64,000 bases of DNA from Arbacia lixula (Eukaryota; Echinodermata; Echinoidea; Arbacioida; Arbaciidae): contig OZ022588.1 in the NCBI GenBank assembly GCA_963669155.1, positions 13,969,170 to 14,033,169 of the forward strand, in the 5' to 3' direction. A program made the translations under genes and the position numbers. The first letter of the stretch is position 1. Each line of letters starts with the position of its first letter. Positions 11,847 to 24,380 of the stretch are shown piece after piece. The notes beneath the pieces are model-generated. The model did not search any database. It saw nothing but the letters and a program-made list of their open reading frames with translations, and was not told the origin of the DNA.

Positions 11847-11847
11847 G
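11711..11847. repeat. ATG/GAT trinucleotide array with a 27 bp higher-order period
   Basis: GAT trinucleotides carry GAC and GGT variants that recur every 27 bp about four times, then the array ends in a homogeneous run. The variant spacing shows that the array grew by duplicating 27 bp blocks. Frames read as poly-Asp or poly-Met and are not genes. Confidence 0.92.
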
Positions 11848-11849
11848 TG

Positions 11850-13330
11850 TTGGCCAGTAATTATCAGTCAGGTCGGATGGATCGAAGAAAAGTGTTCACA
11901 CTGATTTGTTAAAAAATAAAACTCATTTCACCAAGCGCGGTGCACGAAAACATATCAAACACATGAAATAAAAGTTATCAAAGTGCTTAAACACTTAGAG
12001 TTATCCTACACACACACATACCATGGCACATACGCATACATACACATACAGACACAGCCATGCAAAGAATGTTGAAAGGGGCGTAGTAATACATCAACTG
12101 AGAATGGTATATTGGTGTGTTTAAAAGCGCACAAGAATGGTGGAAATAAAAAGAGAGATAGGTAGCTAGATAGGTAGACAGAGAAAGGGAGTGAGAGGAG
12201 GAAGATATAACGTGTATATAGAGAGACAGACGGGCAGACAAACAAACAGAGAGAGGAGTGGGGGAGGGCGGGGGAGAGAGGGAGGGGGTGGGGAGTAATC
12301 GTACCGACGGACAGGAAAGACAACATTAGTGTTTGCAATCTGTACCCAGTATTCAGGCGCCATCTCGCTCGGTGTTATCTGAGTGTGGCCGTCGGTCGCG
12401 CATACAATACAGAGTTTCGCAAACACTTTCAAAAGCAAGATATAATAACCGCCTCGCGCTCTGGGAATTCGGCATCCGTCGAAACAAACCTGGCTGAAAA
12501 AAAAAAAGACAATGCGTATTCCATGTCGTTTGATGTTCCATCATCGCCAGGGAATCCATCATTCCCAATTTCATTTCGTTCTTTATATCCTTTCCTTTTC
12601 GTACCTTTTTCTGTATTAAATAAACGCCATCTCCCTCACGTGTGAATGGATATGGGATGGGAGAGCTTTGGACGTGAGAAGATTAATAGCTTTAGAAACT
12701 CGCTTTGTTAATCTTAGTCTTTTCATCGGGGTGATGATCACAATCTACCTCGGCCTAATTACATCATAGATGATGAATACAGATAAACGATGTGCTAATT
12801 ACACACCAATACGAGGGAGGGGAAATACTCAACGTGGCATGGAATTAAATATCCACCAATAACATTATAGCCTCGTGGGAGCAAAACTCCACTATACGCC
12901 GTGACAAAACTTTCTGAACACCGCTCGTTTCTTTGAATGCATTCATGCAACGCAGCGCAGTGACGTGGAATAAATACATAGTATACAGACACTTTCTCTC
13001 CTATACACCCCCCTAAAACAATCCATTATGCTTTACATTCATCTTCTTCTTCTTCCATTCTAGCTTTGTAGTCAAGGAACCTTATATAATGCAAGTGATT
13101 TATTTTCTGGGCTAAATAACAGCGAGGCAATTTGAGGACCACTTAGTCATTAGGCTTTTTCTTGCATTTTTTTTTTGTCTTGGTCAATAAAATATCAATG
13201 CCTATTGCAGCTTATTATGTATATTTTGCTTATCACGCCTCACGCGAATATATAATTACCGCAATATATAACCTAATTAAATAAGATAGCCATCGGTGTC
13301 GCGGTATATTTCATGACAATTATTGCCATT
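11850..13330. other. unique DNA with GA/GATA-rich patch, no gene recognised
   Basis: A purine-rich patch with GATA and GACA motifs lies at 12150-12296 and becomes G-rich at its end. An open plus frame of 86 codons (12385-12645) and overlapping minus frames show no recognisable domain. Nothing else stands out. Confidence 0.5.
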
Positions 13331-13838
13331 GAAGATTTTCCCTGTTTTTTAATCGGTATTATATTCTGATTTTCATAAAATTGATTGCTTGTATTACCAT
13401 CAGAAGTCTTGTTGCAGTATATAAGACAGTCGCTGTATAGTGGTGTTTCCACTTAGAAAGCACTCCGGCTGGCGTCTGCAAGCGTAGACAAGTCATGTAA
13501 GATTTTCCCTGCTTGTATTCTTTCCTCACTTTTGATGTTTTTCACATGTATTGCTATTGACACCACAACAAATATTGTTGCAGTTATAAGGCAGTAGCTG
13601 CGCAGTGGCGTCTTTCTACTCGGAAAGTATTTCAGGTGATATCTGCTGCTTTATTTCAGATTATTCCTGTTTTCAATTTGTTTCTCTTTTGTTACGGTGA
13701 TATCATTCATTACTTTTTATTAGCGTCATAAGTGCTGTGGCAGCATACTAGCAGTCCCTGTACGTTGATGTGTCTTTAATCATACTACTACTCAGAGAGG
13801 GTTCAGGCCAGCGTCTGAAAGCGTAGACTAGGCCATGA
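13330..13838. repeat. three diverged ~160 bp tandem repeats
   Basis: The anchor GTTGCAG (third copy GTGGCAG) recurs at 13411, 13577 and 13737. Each is followed by a TATAAG-like box, a CAGT..CTG motif and CTTAGAAAG, CTCGGAAAG or CTCAGAGAG. Copies 1 and 3 also share GCGTCTGCAAGCGTAGAC / GCGTCTGAAAGCGTAGAC. ATTTTCCCTG recurs between units. The units are old and differ by many substitutions. Confidence 0.65.
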
Positions 13839-14960
13839 TCCGTGACACTGGGGCTCGAGTCACGTCGCCTCGGGATCACTCCAGGAGATTGAACCAGGCT
13901 AAAGGAAACATGGCCTCGTTGCATCTCATTCATAACATTAGCACCTCCATTTTACCCCCATCTCTCCTCTCCCCGCCACGCAATAACGTACAACGTACAA
14001 CGCGTACAGCCTTTACACAACGTGGTCCCATGCGTAATCTTCCGTGTACGCACACAAAACGAACGAATTGGATAGCACTGCTCATCTGAAGGGAGGGAAA
14101 AAAAAGCGAGGGGGTCTCGGCTACTTGGCACAGATATAAAACAAAACCAGGAGATCAAGGAGAGCGGGAAACTGGGTGAATCAATAATGTATCTGGATCT
14201 TCTAGATCTTGCACCTTCGGCTTAGGCCCGCTCTTCAGCTAATTCCCAGCGCGCCCTGTTTTCTCACAGAAATGTCAAAACACTATCGTTTCGTGGGGGA
14301 AGGATACCACGACACACAAACATAATAATGCATGCATTAGGACTCGGAGATGGTCTTTTCCCCACCAAATTGGGTCTTTGCTGAACGGAATATGAATAAT
14401 TTTGTTTTTACGTCTTGTCTGTTGCTCCACTTGTATAATTTCATACTTGGTATTTATAAATCTGAAGGATATCAATAACGCTGTTTGAAAATGCGCATCC
14501 TCCGTGCGTTTGAGATGTCCTTAGCATCTCCCTAGATTCACCAGCTATCTAATTGTACGATGCACATGCAGAATAGAAGCCAGGTGTGCCAGATGTTCTG
14601 ACACGTTTTACCGTTTGCAATCTCACGATGCTCTTCAGAACAATCATTTGAAGCACAGTAAATATTAATAATGTAAACGCGCTATAAACCGAACGGTAAA
14701 TTAATGTTAATGATTTATGTTTGCTTTGAATTGCCGCTAATTAATTGTGATGCTGATTTGATGCTTTTTTCTAGTTTATATATATGTATTTTCGTGTATG
14801 TGTGTGAGTGTGTATAGCATTGCTTTCCTTAAACATTGCTTTCCTTATTGTTTCGCTGAGAATGTTATATATTCAAGATGATTTAGTAAGTAACATGTGA
14901 GTGAAGTGTGTGAACACATGTGTATATACACACATTTTGCTCAGTTTCTATATGTATTTG

Positions 14961-14997
<37 letters not shown>

Positions 14998-15048
14998 TAA
15001 TGATTTCAAAGTAAAAGTCAAAGGATGTTATAATCGATGTTATAATCA

Positions 15049-15100
<52 letters not shown>
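14961..15100. repeat. two (TA)n microsatellites
   Basis: TA dinucleotides occupy about 14961-14992 and 15051-15100, with about 58 bp of unique sequence between them. A poly-C run of 12 follows at 15147. Confidence 0.92.
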
Positions 15101-15102
<2 letters not shown>

Positions 15103-15365
15103 TAATTAAAGTTATAAAATCCTCTGACTTTCATATCATGTAACGCCCCCCCCCCCCGAAAAACGCATGATGCTAATGGTATACGTATATATATTTAAAT
15201 ATATATACATACAAATGTATATCGTGTATTATTTATACACAGAGCCCCCACAGAGGAAACAACACCCATGTTGAAGGGGCCGTACAGTTTGATCTTTCTT
15301 GTGCCAGACAGAATGCTGATCTATGGTATGCCACTTAAATAACTCAAGGAGAAACGCAAATCATA

Positions 15366-15454
15366 CAGTGAGAGAGAGAGAGAGAAAGAGAGAGAGAGAC
15401 AGAGATAGAGAGAGAGAGAGAGAGTGAGAGAGAGAGAGAAGTGGAGGGGGGGGG
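15366..15454. repeat. (GA)n array ending in poly-G
   Basis: GA dinucleotides with short interruptions lead into GTGGA and a run of 10 G. The order matches the C-run-then-CT order of other tracts when read on the opposite strand. Confidence 0.9.
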
Positions 15455-15459
15455 GGATT

Positions 15460-17040
15460 TGTGTATGGCACCCAAAGGAATACGTATGCAATTTGAAGAA
15501 ATAAAAAAACAGTGATAATGACGTACAGTTTGTCACGTCACGGACTTTCATATTCCAAACTGAACTGCTGAAGGTGGAATAAAAATACATTGTCTGACAT
15601 TTGAATACAAAAATGTAACCGGTATAAAGCTTTACAATTAGAGTTGAAGTTAGGCAGTGAGCAAAGAAATAGAAGCAGACGAGAAAGAAGAAAGAGAGAG
15701 CAAATTTAAAGGAAAGAGAAAGATGGGCAAGGTAGATATTCAGCCTTTAAATTTCGGAGAAACCAAAACTAAATTGATAGCTCACTTGCCCACATTATAT
15801 TTTCGTATTGTTTACAAGAAGGATGAATAATCAAAACAATGTCAGAAAATAGTATTTAGAGCAATTATTTCTCTAATTCAACCAGGAATGGTGTAATTTG
15901 TAATTTTTTAGCGTGTTGCCAAAACGAAAGAAGGGCGATAATTTCACCTTTGTTTCGCTTTCGAGAATACTTACCAAATGATACGTATTACTACACAAGT
16001 ACAAATAATTAATCCATTGCATAGGTTTATGCGTATCCATTTGATGTATACTTATTATTTATAATACCCGTGATTTACAGATATGGGGTTTACAAAAATC
16101 CAACATAGCTGCCTTCCTGTATTTAACGAACATTTGTGTGATCTGTTTTTTTACGATATGTTTGTCTATATGTTTCTCTATCTGTTTCTAGATATGTTTC
16201 TGGATATGTTTCTGGATATATTTGTTCTAATGCGACTATTATAATATAGTAATGTTGTAATTGCCACACCGTTCTTCTTCTCCACCTATAAATTAGAATT
16301 ATTCTCTACAAGCAATGCTGCCCCTCCCCTGTTTTGTTGTGGCGCCTCCACCATATAGTTTCAAGGTTTGAGGTGAAACTCGTGTGTAAATTAACACACA
16401 GTTTGTGTATTGTGCTTAATGCTAATATCGCTATATATTCCTCTGTCTCTTATTATGTACATTTCTTTCTTTCTGTATTGAAAGTAATTCTTTTGATTCA
16501 GGTCCTCGGGGGATGACTATTCGAGGCACGTTGCCCGCAAATGCAACCAGAGAAAACGCATGACTTCTTTTGTGTGCGGACAGACTGTCTATAGTCGAGT
16601 AGGGGTTTGGCGGGTCAAAATGGCGTCGCTGATGGATGGTCATGTTGTCAGAGTCAAGCAAGTTCAGCAGCACATGAACTTCAAAATTAGAGCACGAGTA
16701 ATGAGATTACGCGCATTGCCGTGTAAATAGCATGTGCTCCAGCCAGACACGTTATCATACAGTGCTGAGATATCATGGGAAGCCTAAAATTTCCAGCCTT
16801 GATTTCAGACACTCGCATGCATGTGGAGCACGCTTTTTGACAGCCAAGCGCGGTTTTTGAGGTACTCAGAATGTCTTCCAGTAGAAATTCGCAAGGTCGT
16901 GCAGTCACCCCGTGACGTTCGCGGCTTTCAGACAGAATTAATGCAAAAATAACATCACATTTTTTCAGCTTGCAATTATGTGGTAATGTCTCTAAACCCC
17001 CGCGGGAGCCCAGGGGATATGGAAGGGAGAAAAAATGGAG
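15460..17040. other. unique AT-rich DNA, no gene recognised
   Basis: Apart from the 12 bp minisatellite at 16155, I see no repeat or coding signal. A long minus-strand frame that starts to the right (to 17436) runs through here and through a CT array, but has no recognisable domain. Confidence 0.5.
16155..16226. repeat. 12 bp minisatellite, six copies
   Basis: Units of the form GATATGTTTCTG repeat six times with substitutions (GATATGTTTGTC, TATATGTTTCTC, TATCTGTTTCTA, GATATGTTTCTG twice, GATATATTTGTT). Confidence 0.8.
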
Positions 17041-17046
17041 GAGGGA

Positions 17047-17049
17047 GAA

Positions 17050-17098
<49 letters not shown>

Positions 17099-17125
17099 AA
17101 GAGAAAGAGAGAGGGAGAAAGAAGA
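17047..17125. repeat. (GA)n microsatellite with GAAA interruptions
   Basis: About 45 bp of perfect GA dinucleotides, then GAAAGAAAGAGAAAGAG. It lies inside a 249-codon minus-strand open frame whose opening is largely due to this repeat. Confidence 0.9.
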
Positions 17126-17659
17126 AAGAAGCGGAGAGGGAAAACTGACTCGCGAGAGGAAAGACAAGCAGCTTGCGCTCTATGGTCTGGTGCTGTAGGA
17201 TGTGTTTTCTTAAAACTGGGGCAGGTTTGATCAAAATGCAGAGTGTGCTTGCTTCGACAAATTTGGATCTTGTTAGAGCCAGATGGTTGACAGCCGAAGA
17301 GACAGTGAACCCGTGCACTTTCTTCAGCGATCATTGCCACCGGTTTAGCCTCGTTCCTTGCTCTATCCTCGTTCATTGTGAATACCGAAATTTCCATCAG
17401 ACGAAGAAAATAAAATAAAAAACGTTTAAGCAGCAAAAACCGTCTTCCGTCGCATGCTCATTTTTTTTACACATATTTACCCTCATGATTTTGAAAGGTT
17501 ATATTTATTTCTAAAACATTTGCTGCATAAGAAAAAAAATTCCAGATTTATCAGTAACCAAGTAACACGAAGTGTTACCTCCTTCCAAAATCAAAAATCA
17601 TGAATAATGAACATGATTTTGTGTGCTTCAATGTACTTTCGATCTTTTTTACCTCAATC

Positions 17660-17850
17660 TATGGAATTCAATTGAATTAAATGATTTATTTTCCATTCAT
17701 GACTTTGACATTGCTCACAAAAAATAGTACACAAAAAACATTTGTTGCTACGGAGGTAGGCATTTTGTGAAGAAAGAAAAGCAGAAAGAAAACATGGAAT
17801 AGACTCAATAAAGTGTAACTTACCATTAATCATTCATACAAAATGGAAAA
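17660..17850 (-). pseudogene. LINE-type 3' end fragment with GAATT tail
   Basis: Read on the minus strand, the sequence runs through GAAAATAAATCATTTAATTC into AATTCAATTGAATTCC. That is an AATAAA-like signal followed by a short GAATT-type repeat, the normal end of many CR1/L2-like LINEs. No coding part is recognisable, and the inner boundary (about 17850) is a guess. It faces away from the LINE relic at 18249. Confidence 0.4.
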
Positions 17851-18248
17851 AAACATACTGTTTATTTTACAAGAATTCGTCTCGAAATGATTACTCAAAC
17901 ACTTCACGAGTGTGAGTAAACCGCTTTAACGTTATCCTCTCCTAATTCTCTCTCTCTCTTACTCCTCCTCCTCCTCCTTCTTCTTCTCCTTCTCGTTTTC
18001 ATTTCTCTCTCTGTCTCCCAATCTCCCCATCCTACTCTCTTTATCTTTCTTTCTCAATCTCTTTAAGTCTTCATTTGAGTTTCTTCAATATATAACTCGT
18101 TGAAAATTGTGCTCAGAACTACTACTACACTATCTACAAGAATACTGCAAAACAAAAAAGCGTTCAAAATTACGTTAGGCCTAACATTTCCTTTAACCTA
18201 TATTCCTAAAATCTCCAAAAACATTTTATGAACTACAAGAACAACATG

Positions 18249-18950
18249 GAAGTCCAGTTTAGGAAATATTATTTAGGTATTTTAAAAGATGACAACCTCT
18301 CATGGAAGGAACCCATAGGTAGCCTGCGCACAAAAGTAAGACATTGAATTGGTGCAATAAACATTTTTCCACTTCGTATCCTTTGTTCAGCTTTATCAAA
18401 CTATAATTTTACCACATCTTACTTACTGTACTATTATTTGGGGAAACTGTGCAATGACTTACCACAGTATACTTGCAACATTTGAAAAATATGAAATTAT
18501 GATTAAGCCTTGTATACACAGAGAACCATTATTTAAAAAAAAATCAAGTTGTTGAAATTGTGTAATTAATGTATTCCCCAGACTGCTCATTTTATGTATC
18601 AATTCAAAAAGTGAAAATAACCATCATTGTTTGATCCCATTTTTGTTTAAAAAAAAAGATATAGTTATATGTTCCACCAATCTGAAGATTTTATATATAA
18701 GCTTTCAAGAAGCACAATAAAATATTCTGGCGCAAATAGATGTATATATGTACACAAAATTCATGAGATAGGTCAATGACTTTTGTACCACCCTCCACAC
18801 TGAATGCACTGTTTGTATTATGTCCGTAGTTATATTTGAAGTATTTTATGTAGTACAATTCTTGTATTGATGTTATGCATTTTATAATTCATCTTGTTTT
18901 TAATTCAAGTTGTGGAAATAAAACGAATTGAATTGAACTGAATCGAATTA
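18249..18950 (+). pseudogene. decayed LINE reverse-transcriptase fragment, 3' end with tail
   Basis: The plus frame from 18249 reads YLGILKDDNLSWKEPIG, the conserved region just after the catalytic core of non-LTR reverse transcriptases (family pattern FLGV-LDENLSW). An in-frame stop follows (H*IG). After a +1 shift near 18400 the sequence reads ILPHLTYCTIIWGNC, matching the family pattern PYL-YC-VWGN. A third fragment near 18560 reads PQTAHFMYQF. The element ends AAATAAAACGAATTGAATTG with further GAATC/GAATT units to 18949, a typical LINE tail. It is 5' truncated and dead. The exact clade (CR1-like suggested) cannot be settled by eye. Confidence 0.8.
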
Positions 18951-21640
18951 ACAATAAAACGTGAAGCTAGAGCTCCAATAATACTTGAAAATGTCCTAAT
19001 TTATAGTTCGCCTCTCTTGGCCTTTGCTTCATTTAAAGAAAGCCGGATTTTCCAGTGAGATCTCTTATTCATGAAGATCATCATATCTTTTCACGAAACC
19101 GCTTTTCTGCGAATATTAAACGATACTTTATGTGATGATCCTCTTCATTATGTCAATTTTGAAATGTCACACACATTATTATTCCACTAAACGTGGGGGG
19201 CTTTCGTTCCCATATATTCTGAGGGAAGTACCTAAACTCATTCTCATGCTTTGTCTCTTCTTCTTTTCTCTCTCTTTGTCTTTCTTTGTGTCTCTCCGTC
19301 CCCTTATTTTACGTAAGTCAGTTATCAGTTTCTATATATTCTGACGGAAGCTCCTTAACCTATTCTCATATTCTCTTTCTCTCTCTTCCTCTTCCTCCCC
19401 CCCCCCTTCTTTCTACCTCTTTGTCGCCATAACTGACTCTTAATCTCTCTATTTCATTATAAGTCATTTTTCAGACTTTGTCATATTCTAGTAAGGAATG
19501 TACCTACGCTGTATTTTCGTTTATTCATGGTTAAATGCAATGTTTACATCATTTTTCAGTGCGGTCCAGGTAGCAGTTCTTCGATTTGGGATACAAAAAC
19601 AGCTCATAAGGAATATAATAAACATGATGTAATATCTATAAACAGTAAGCTTAAATACTGGACACGTACGGTATGGTAGTTAAAGGAAAGTATCATTATA
19701 AAAAAAATCCCACTTGCAATACAGCGATGACGATGTAGCGTGGCAAGGTATATTTATGCGATAATCATTCTAAAGAGTAGAAATGTATAGTAAAGAAAAA
19801 AAAATAAGATATCGTCTTTGTCTCTTTCTACATTTTTACAACACTCGTGACAAAATAGACCAAGTATGCAATGGCATTTGACAGCATCATTGAGGGATAG
19901 TTGCCATAGTCACTCATAATAGTAATTGTCCATTGAAGTGTCATTCCATCCGGAATTTCTATCTAAAATAATCTTGAAGGAGACGACACAATAAGGATGT
20001 TAAAACTACGAGGAATGAAAACACCCAGTAATAGTTTTATAAGGATGACTCACTTAACATCCGAACGTAGATACTTGATAGTTGCTGTCAATAACGCTAA
20101 TAAATGAGATTAACAACAATTATTGTTGCAGAATGATACGTGAAAGTTACCAGATAAAGTGGTGAATGAATGAAGGAGGAGTGAAGTTTGTCACCGTTAT
20201 TTGGTGTAATACCAGTGTCAAGCACAGTTACAAGACACCACATGTGCCTTGATAGGGGTTCCCCCTCCCCCCTCCCCACACCACACTCCACGCATACTAC
20301 CACAGCGCACTTACCCTTCATGTGATTCTTGTACGTGGAAGGCTTAATCAGTTTTTACGTAAAGCCGCATCCACGCAAACCTCATTTCTATTTTGAATAC
20401 AAATACGAGGAAATGATTCTTTCAGAATGCTTCAAATCTAGGTGGGACATGGAGAGGAGGGGAGAAGTAGGCTGGTATGATTTATTAGGATGCATTAGTC
20501 GATTCAAACTCTGATTCTTATCAATGCGACATGTTTAGTATACGAAGGAGAGACGTCGTGGGAAACGTGTGGCTTGAAGATTTAAGGCGCCACAATCATA
20601 AACGGAACAGTATATCAAATAATTTACCGTTCGAGCATAGTGGTTTACCATGTAAACGAAGTATAAAAAATATATAAAAGAAAAAAAAACTTTAAAATAA
20701 GGATAGGTAGATGTAATTTCATATAACTGTTTCAAGAACAAGCCATGAAGAATCCATTGACATATTAGGAATTTTATGCACCTATTGCATTGGGAGGGTG
20801 AAAAACTTCTGTAATAAGCGTCATGCGGAATATCAGGAGAACGGTTGGAAACCCTTCTCAACCACGATTTCATTGTTCCGTGATAATGCTGTCAAAGTTA
20901 TTCAATTTCAAAGCGTTTTAACTTCCTTATCACCATGATCACAACAAGAAAGGATTTTGTGCAACTTTTAAGTCAGATTGCTCTCTCTTTTCTCATGTCA
21001 GTGAATGTTATACGCTACCTCTGGGAAGTGTCTTTCTCTGTAATGCGCTGCTATACAGATGCGTGCGTGTACATTAAGCCTCGCCAGAAATAACTGTACA
21101 ATTTTCCTCCAAGAACAAATAATAGTAGGAAATGGATTACATTATAGTCTTTATCCAAAATGATTGAATGACGGAAATGCGTTCTTGCGATAATTCTTGC
21201 GCACATTTTCACGTTTGATTTTAAATTGTCCCCGCCTCCCGCTTCTCAAATTAATAGTCAACGTGGGTATATGGTGCCAATTGCAGATCGATGAATAATA
21301 AAGTTGTCAGCAAATGGACTGAAGATTACTTTCTTGCCGCTTCGATCTTTATTTTTTTTCTCATGCCCCCCCCCCCCCCTCTCTCTCTGTTGCCTGTCAG
21401 TTCCTTACTCTTCTTCCGACTCATCTTCTTCTGGTCCACCCATGATGACCTAGGTGGTCCGTCGTAATCGACAGATCACCTCTTAATTTCATTAGAATTT
21501 GCTTGCTCTATTATTTTATTTATTTTTATTTAACCCCCACACACTAACGTTTTTTTTTTGTGTCATATATCTCAATAATGCATGGGTCTTGTTTTATCAT
21601 GTTTTCACCATGTATAGGTATACAAGTGAACTTGTCATTG
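18950..21640. other. unique AT-rich DNA, no gene recognised
   Basis: It contains three diverged copies of a short repeat (19212, 19333, 19482) and poly-C/CT-rich stretches near 19390 and 21366-21390. Short open frames (20097-20321, 20535-20873) match nothing I know. Confidence 0.5.
19212..19515. repeat. three diverged tandem units of ~120-150 bp
   Basis: ATATATTCTGAGGGAAGTAC, ATATATTCTGACGGAAGCTC and CATATTCTAGTAAGGAATGT begin units at about 19212, 19333 and 19482. Each of the first two continues into CTCATTCTCAT-like or CTATTCTCAT-like sequence and a CT-rich filler. All three are followed by a similar pyrimidine-rich or unique stretch. Confidence 0.5.
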
Positions 21641-22250
21641 CAATATTTTCCAAGGTCATGGCATGACCGTGACGCCATCTACGAGCATTTAAATGAAAAC
21701 CTACTCATATATATCTCTAGAACTGATCATCTATAGCTAATGAAAATTGACATGCATAAAATCAATGATACGACAATTAATTTCAATTAATAAGAACGCG
21801 CGCGTACGCGCGCGTAAGTACAATAACGCGCGCCCAAAATTTTAAAATGCTCCAAATCAACTAGAAGCCATTTCAAGCATTTCAAAAATTTTCGTGCGTG
21901 CGCGCGCTTTTCCTTGCGTAACGTGAACGTAATTCAAAATTCTGGGTTTTGTTTGCTGCTTTCATGTTTCTGATACTACGTGCATTACATCCTGCAATTT
22001 TTAGCTATGTCCATGCAATAATAACGTCGTGCTGGTGCGTCAAAGTTGAAAGTCTGCGCGTGCGTCAATACGTTTTTGTTTTAAAAAAACATGACCACCT
22101 TCAATCGGCCATAGCGTCTTAGAATGACTAGTGACCCCCAATTGTTTTTTTTTTTTGTATTCAGAAAGAGTATGAAATGTAGATGTGTTTTCATGTGTCA
22201 TTTTAGCGTTAAGTATATCGTGACGTCATCATTATGCTATATGAATCTAA
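21640..22250. repeat. CG-alternating, repeat-like segment
   Basis: The perfect 20 bp palindrome ACGCGCGCGTACGCGCGCGT lies at 21796-21815, with further CGCGCGC runs at 21828 and 21898-21907 and CTGCGCGTGCGTC at 22056. The segment ends near CGTGACGTCATC (22219) and starts near CGTGACGCCATC (21670). Such dense CpG in a methylated AT-rich genome is unusual and suggests a dispersed element, but I cannot define its ends. Confidence 0.4.
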
Positions 22251-23520
22251 AAAATGATTTTTAATGATTGCTTTTTACACGTAGCTCTCTCCCATCTGTC
22301 TCCAGGGTCTCTTTTGCTATTATAATTTCTCTTTTGGGAAACTGACAATTTTACATCATTTTGAAATATATTGCAATGCAATTTTAACATATTATTATTT
22401 TGTAAATTCAATTTCTTTTTTGTTTTTGTCCTCTTTCTGCACCTTTCTCCAAAGTTCTTAGCCAATTTGTTTTGTCTTGTTCTTCAGTGTACATATTAGC
22501 TACCATTTCATCTTGTTATCCTCTTTCTTATCTTATTTCTCTTTTTCTAAAACGATGGTCCTGTAGATTGCAAGTATGGCACTGATGGTTAGCAAATTTT
22601 AATATGCAGTCTATGAACATATCCCATCGACGAATTAATTGAGATAAATATTTATTTATTATGATCTCATACATTGGGAGAGACAGAGGTAAAATCATTG
22701 CAGTAGATTGATGAAGCCGCTATAGATTGCACATTTAACACAATTTAATGATTGCAGTGCCAGTGGCAATTTTAGCAGTGCTGATAAGGAGCGATGTACA
22801 GGTATAGTTCGCTTTACTATGTAAATCACAAACAAGATTTCGCATTAAACGTGATCCAAAACTCCGAGTTATTGACATTTATGCGCATTATCAAATAATA
22901 TTAAACAAATAGCAAAAAGGACTAAGCTAAATAGATCAAGCAGGAGCTTTGTAAACACACAATTTAAACAAACTTCTCTATCTTCGGATAAAATTGTGTT
23001 AAGGAAAATCAAACCGCCAGTAATGCTTCGAATATTGAGCCCTTTTTCTTGCTTAGTGCTTTTTGCCCCCCCCCCCCCCCCCCCATCACGTGGAGTTACA
23101 TTTCCAGATCATACAATGGCTCCGTCACTAACCTCTCCATCTAAGCTTCTTTTCATAGGCGAAGAAATGGATCGAGTTTTCTTTTTTAATTCACCTCAGA
23201 ATATTTCATTCGCAAATAACCAAACCCTCTCCCTTTCCCCGGCTCTATATCTTGAGCGAACCGCGTCGGAGTCGGATGAAAAATAACCGTGACAAGATAT
23301 TGAACTAACTGGGATACGGCGCTATTCTTTCTCGCATGTACATTTATTTACAGGACCCATTTCTCGAAAAACCTCTTCTTGAATAGTCAATATAGCCGCG
23401 GCCATTAGCCGTCATATCAACACACTCGCGCCCTAGATGTGGAGGATCATTTCGGCCGCTGACAGCTTAAATTGAGTCTGCAAAACCTCCCTGCTGCGAG
23501 GGCCGCAGAACGACAGAGGG
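22250..23520. other. unique DNA with a long poly-C run
   Basis: A run of about 18 C lies at 23067-23084. A plus frame of 96 codons (22996-23286) spans it but has no recognisable domain. Nothing else is visible. Confidence 0.5.
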
Positions 23521-23666
23521 AGGGAGATGGAGAGTGGGAAAGGGAGAGGGAGAGAGCGTCGGAGAAATAGAGAGAGAAGCAACATGAAATGGAGAAGGAG
23601 AAAGAGAGAGAGTGGGGGGAGGGGGAATAGAGAGAAAAATACCGGGGAGAGGGGGACATTACAGAA

Positions 23667-23698
<32 letters not shown>

Positions 23699-23706
23699 GG
23701 GGGGGG
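23520..23706. repeat. GA-rich array ending in poly-G
   Basis: Imperfect GA/GGA repeats lead into a clean (GA)n run (about 23665-23689) and then a run of about 18 G. Confidence 0.9.
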
Positions 23707-24089
23707 CTGAGGTGAAAATAGAAAGAGTGGTATAAGAGGGTGTAGGATATAATATAGAAGAGATATATAAAAAAATCCCTAGAACCACAACATCAAAAAC
23801 GTGAGATTACCGTAAAGCTTGTAAAATAAGGGGAAATGAGGAAATCGAATGTAGTTAGGAGAAAGGGGGAACATTTTTACGGAAACATAGGAAGAGAGAC
23901 ATAGAGAGAGCCAGACATACACAGGCGCGTGCAGACCAGAGCAAAAATGGAAAATGAGAGAAATAATCGAATGAAAGACAAGTGGCACCCATACAAACGA
24001 AATGAAACGACACAAAGAGAGAGTAAATTACAGCGATAATGAGAGAGATGGGGTACACACACATATATATGCATAGAGAGAGATACAGA

Positions 24090-24125
<36 letters not shown>
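24090..24125. repeat. (GA)n microsatellite
   Basis: Near-perfect GA dinucleotides of about 35 bp, just upstream of the CpG-rich patch. Confidence 0.9.
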
Positions 24126-24127
<2 letters not shown>

Positions 24128-24179
24128 AAGATTGAAGTAGAGGGAGAAAAGGCTCCGAGAGCGAACGGAGGTAAATGTC

Positions 24180-24329
24180 ACGAACGAGGCTGCTCGAGCC
24201 GTCTACCGCACAAACCCTCGATTTCCAGTAATGCCAAGTTCATTATGCAGACGCATGCGCGGTGACGAGTCATACATAATGATAGCATCGCCGCCCACTC
24301 ACTCCGCGCGAGCCCGTCGCCTGCTTTCC

Positions 24330-24380
<51 letters not shown>

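Noticed and set aside
16687..17436. 249-codon minus-strand open frame
   Set aside because: Its length depends on a CT array read as serine/leucine. The flanking residues show no domain, and no splice or promoter context was seen.
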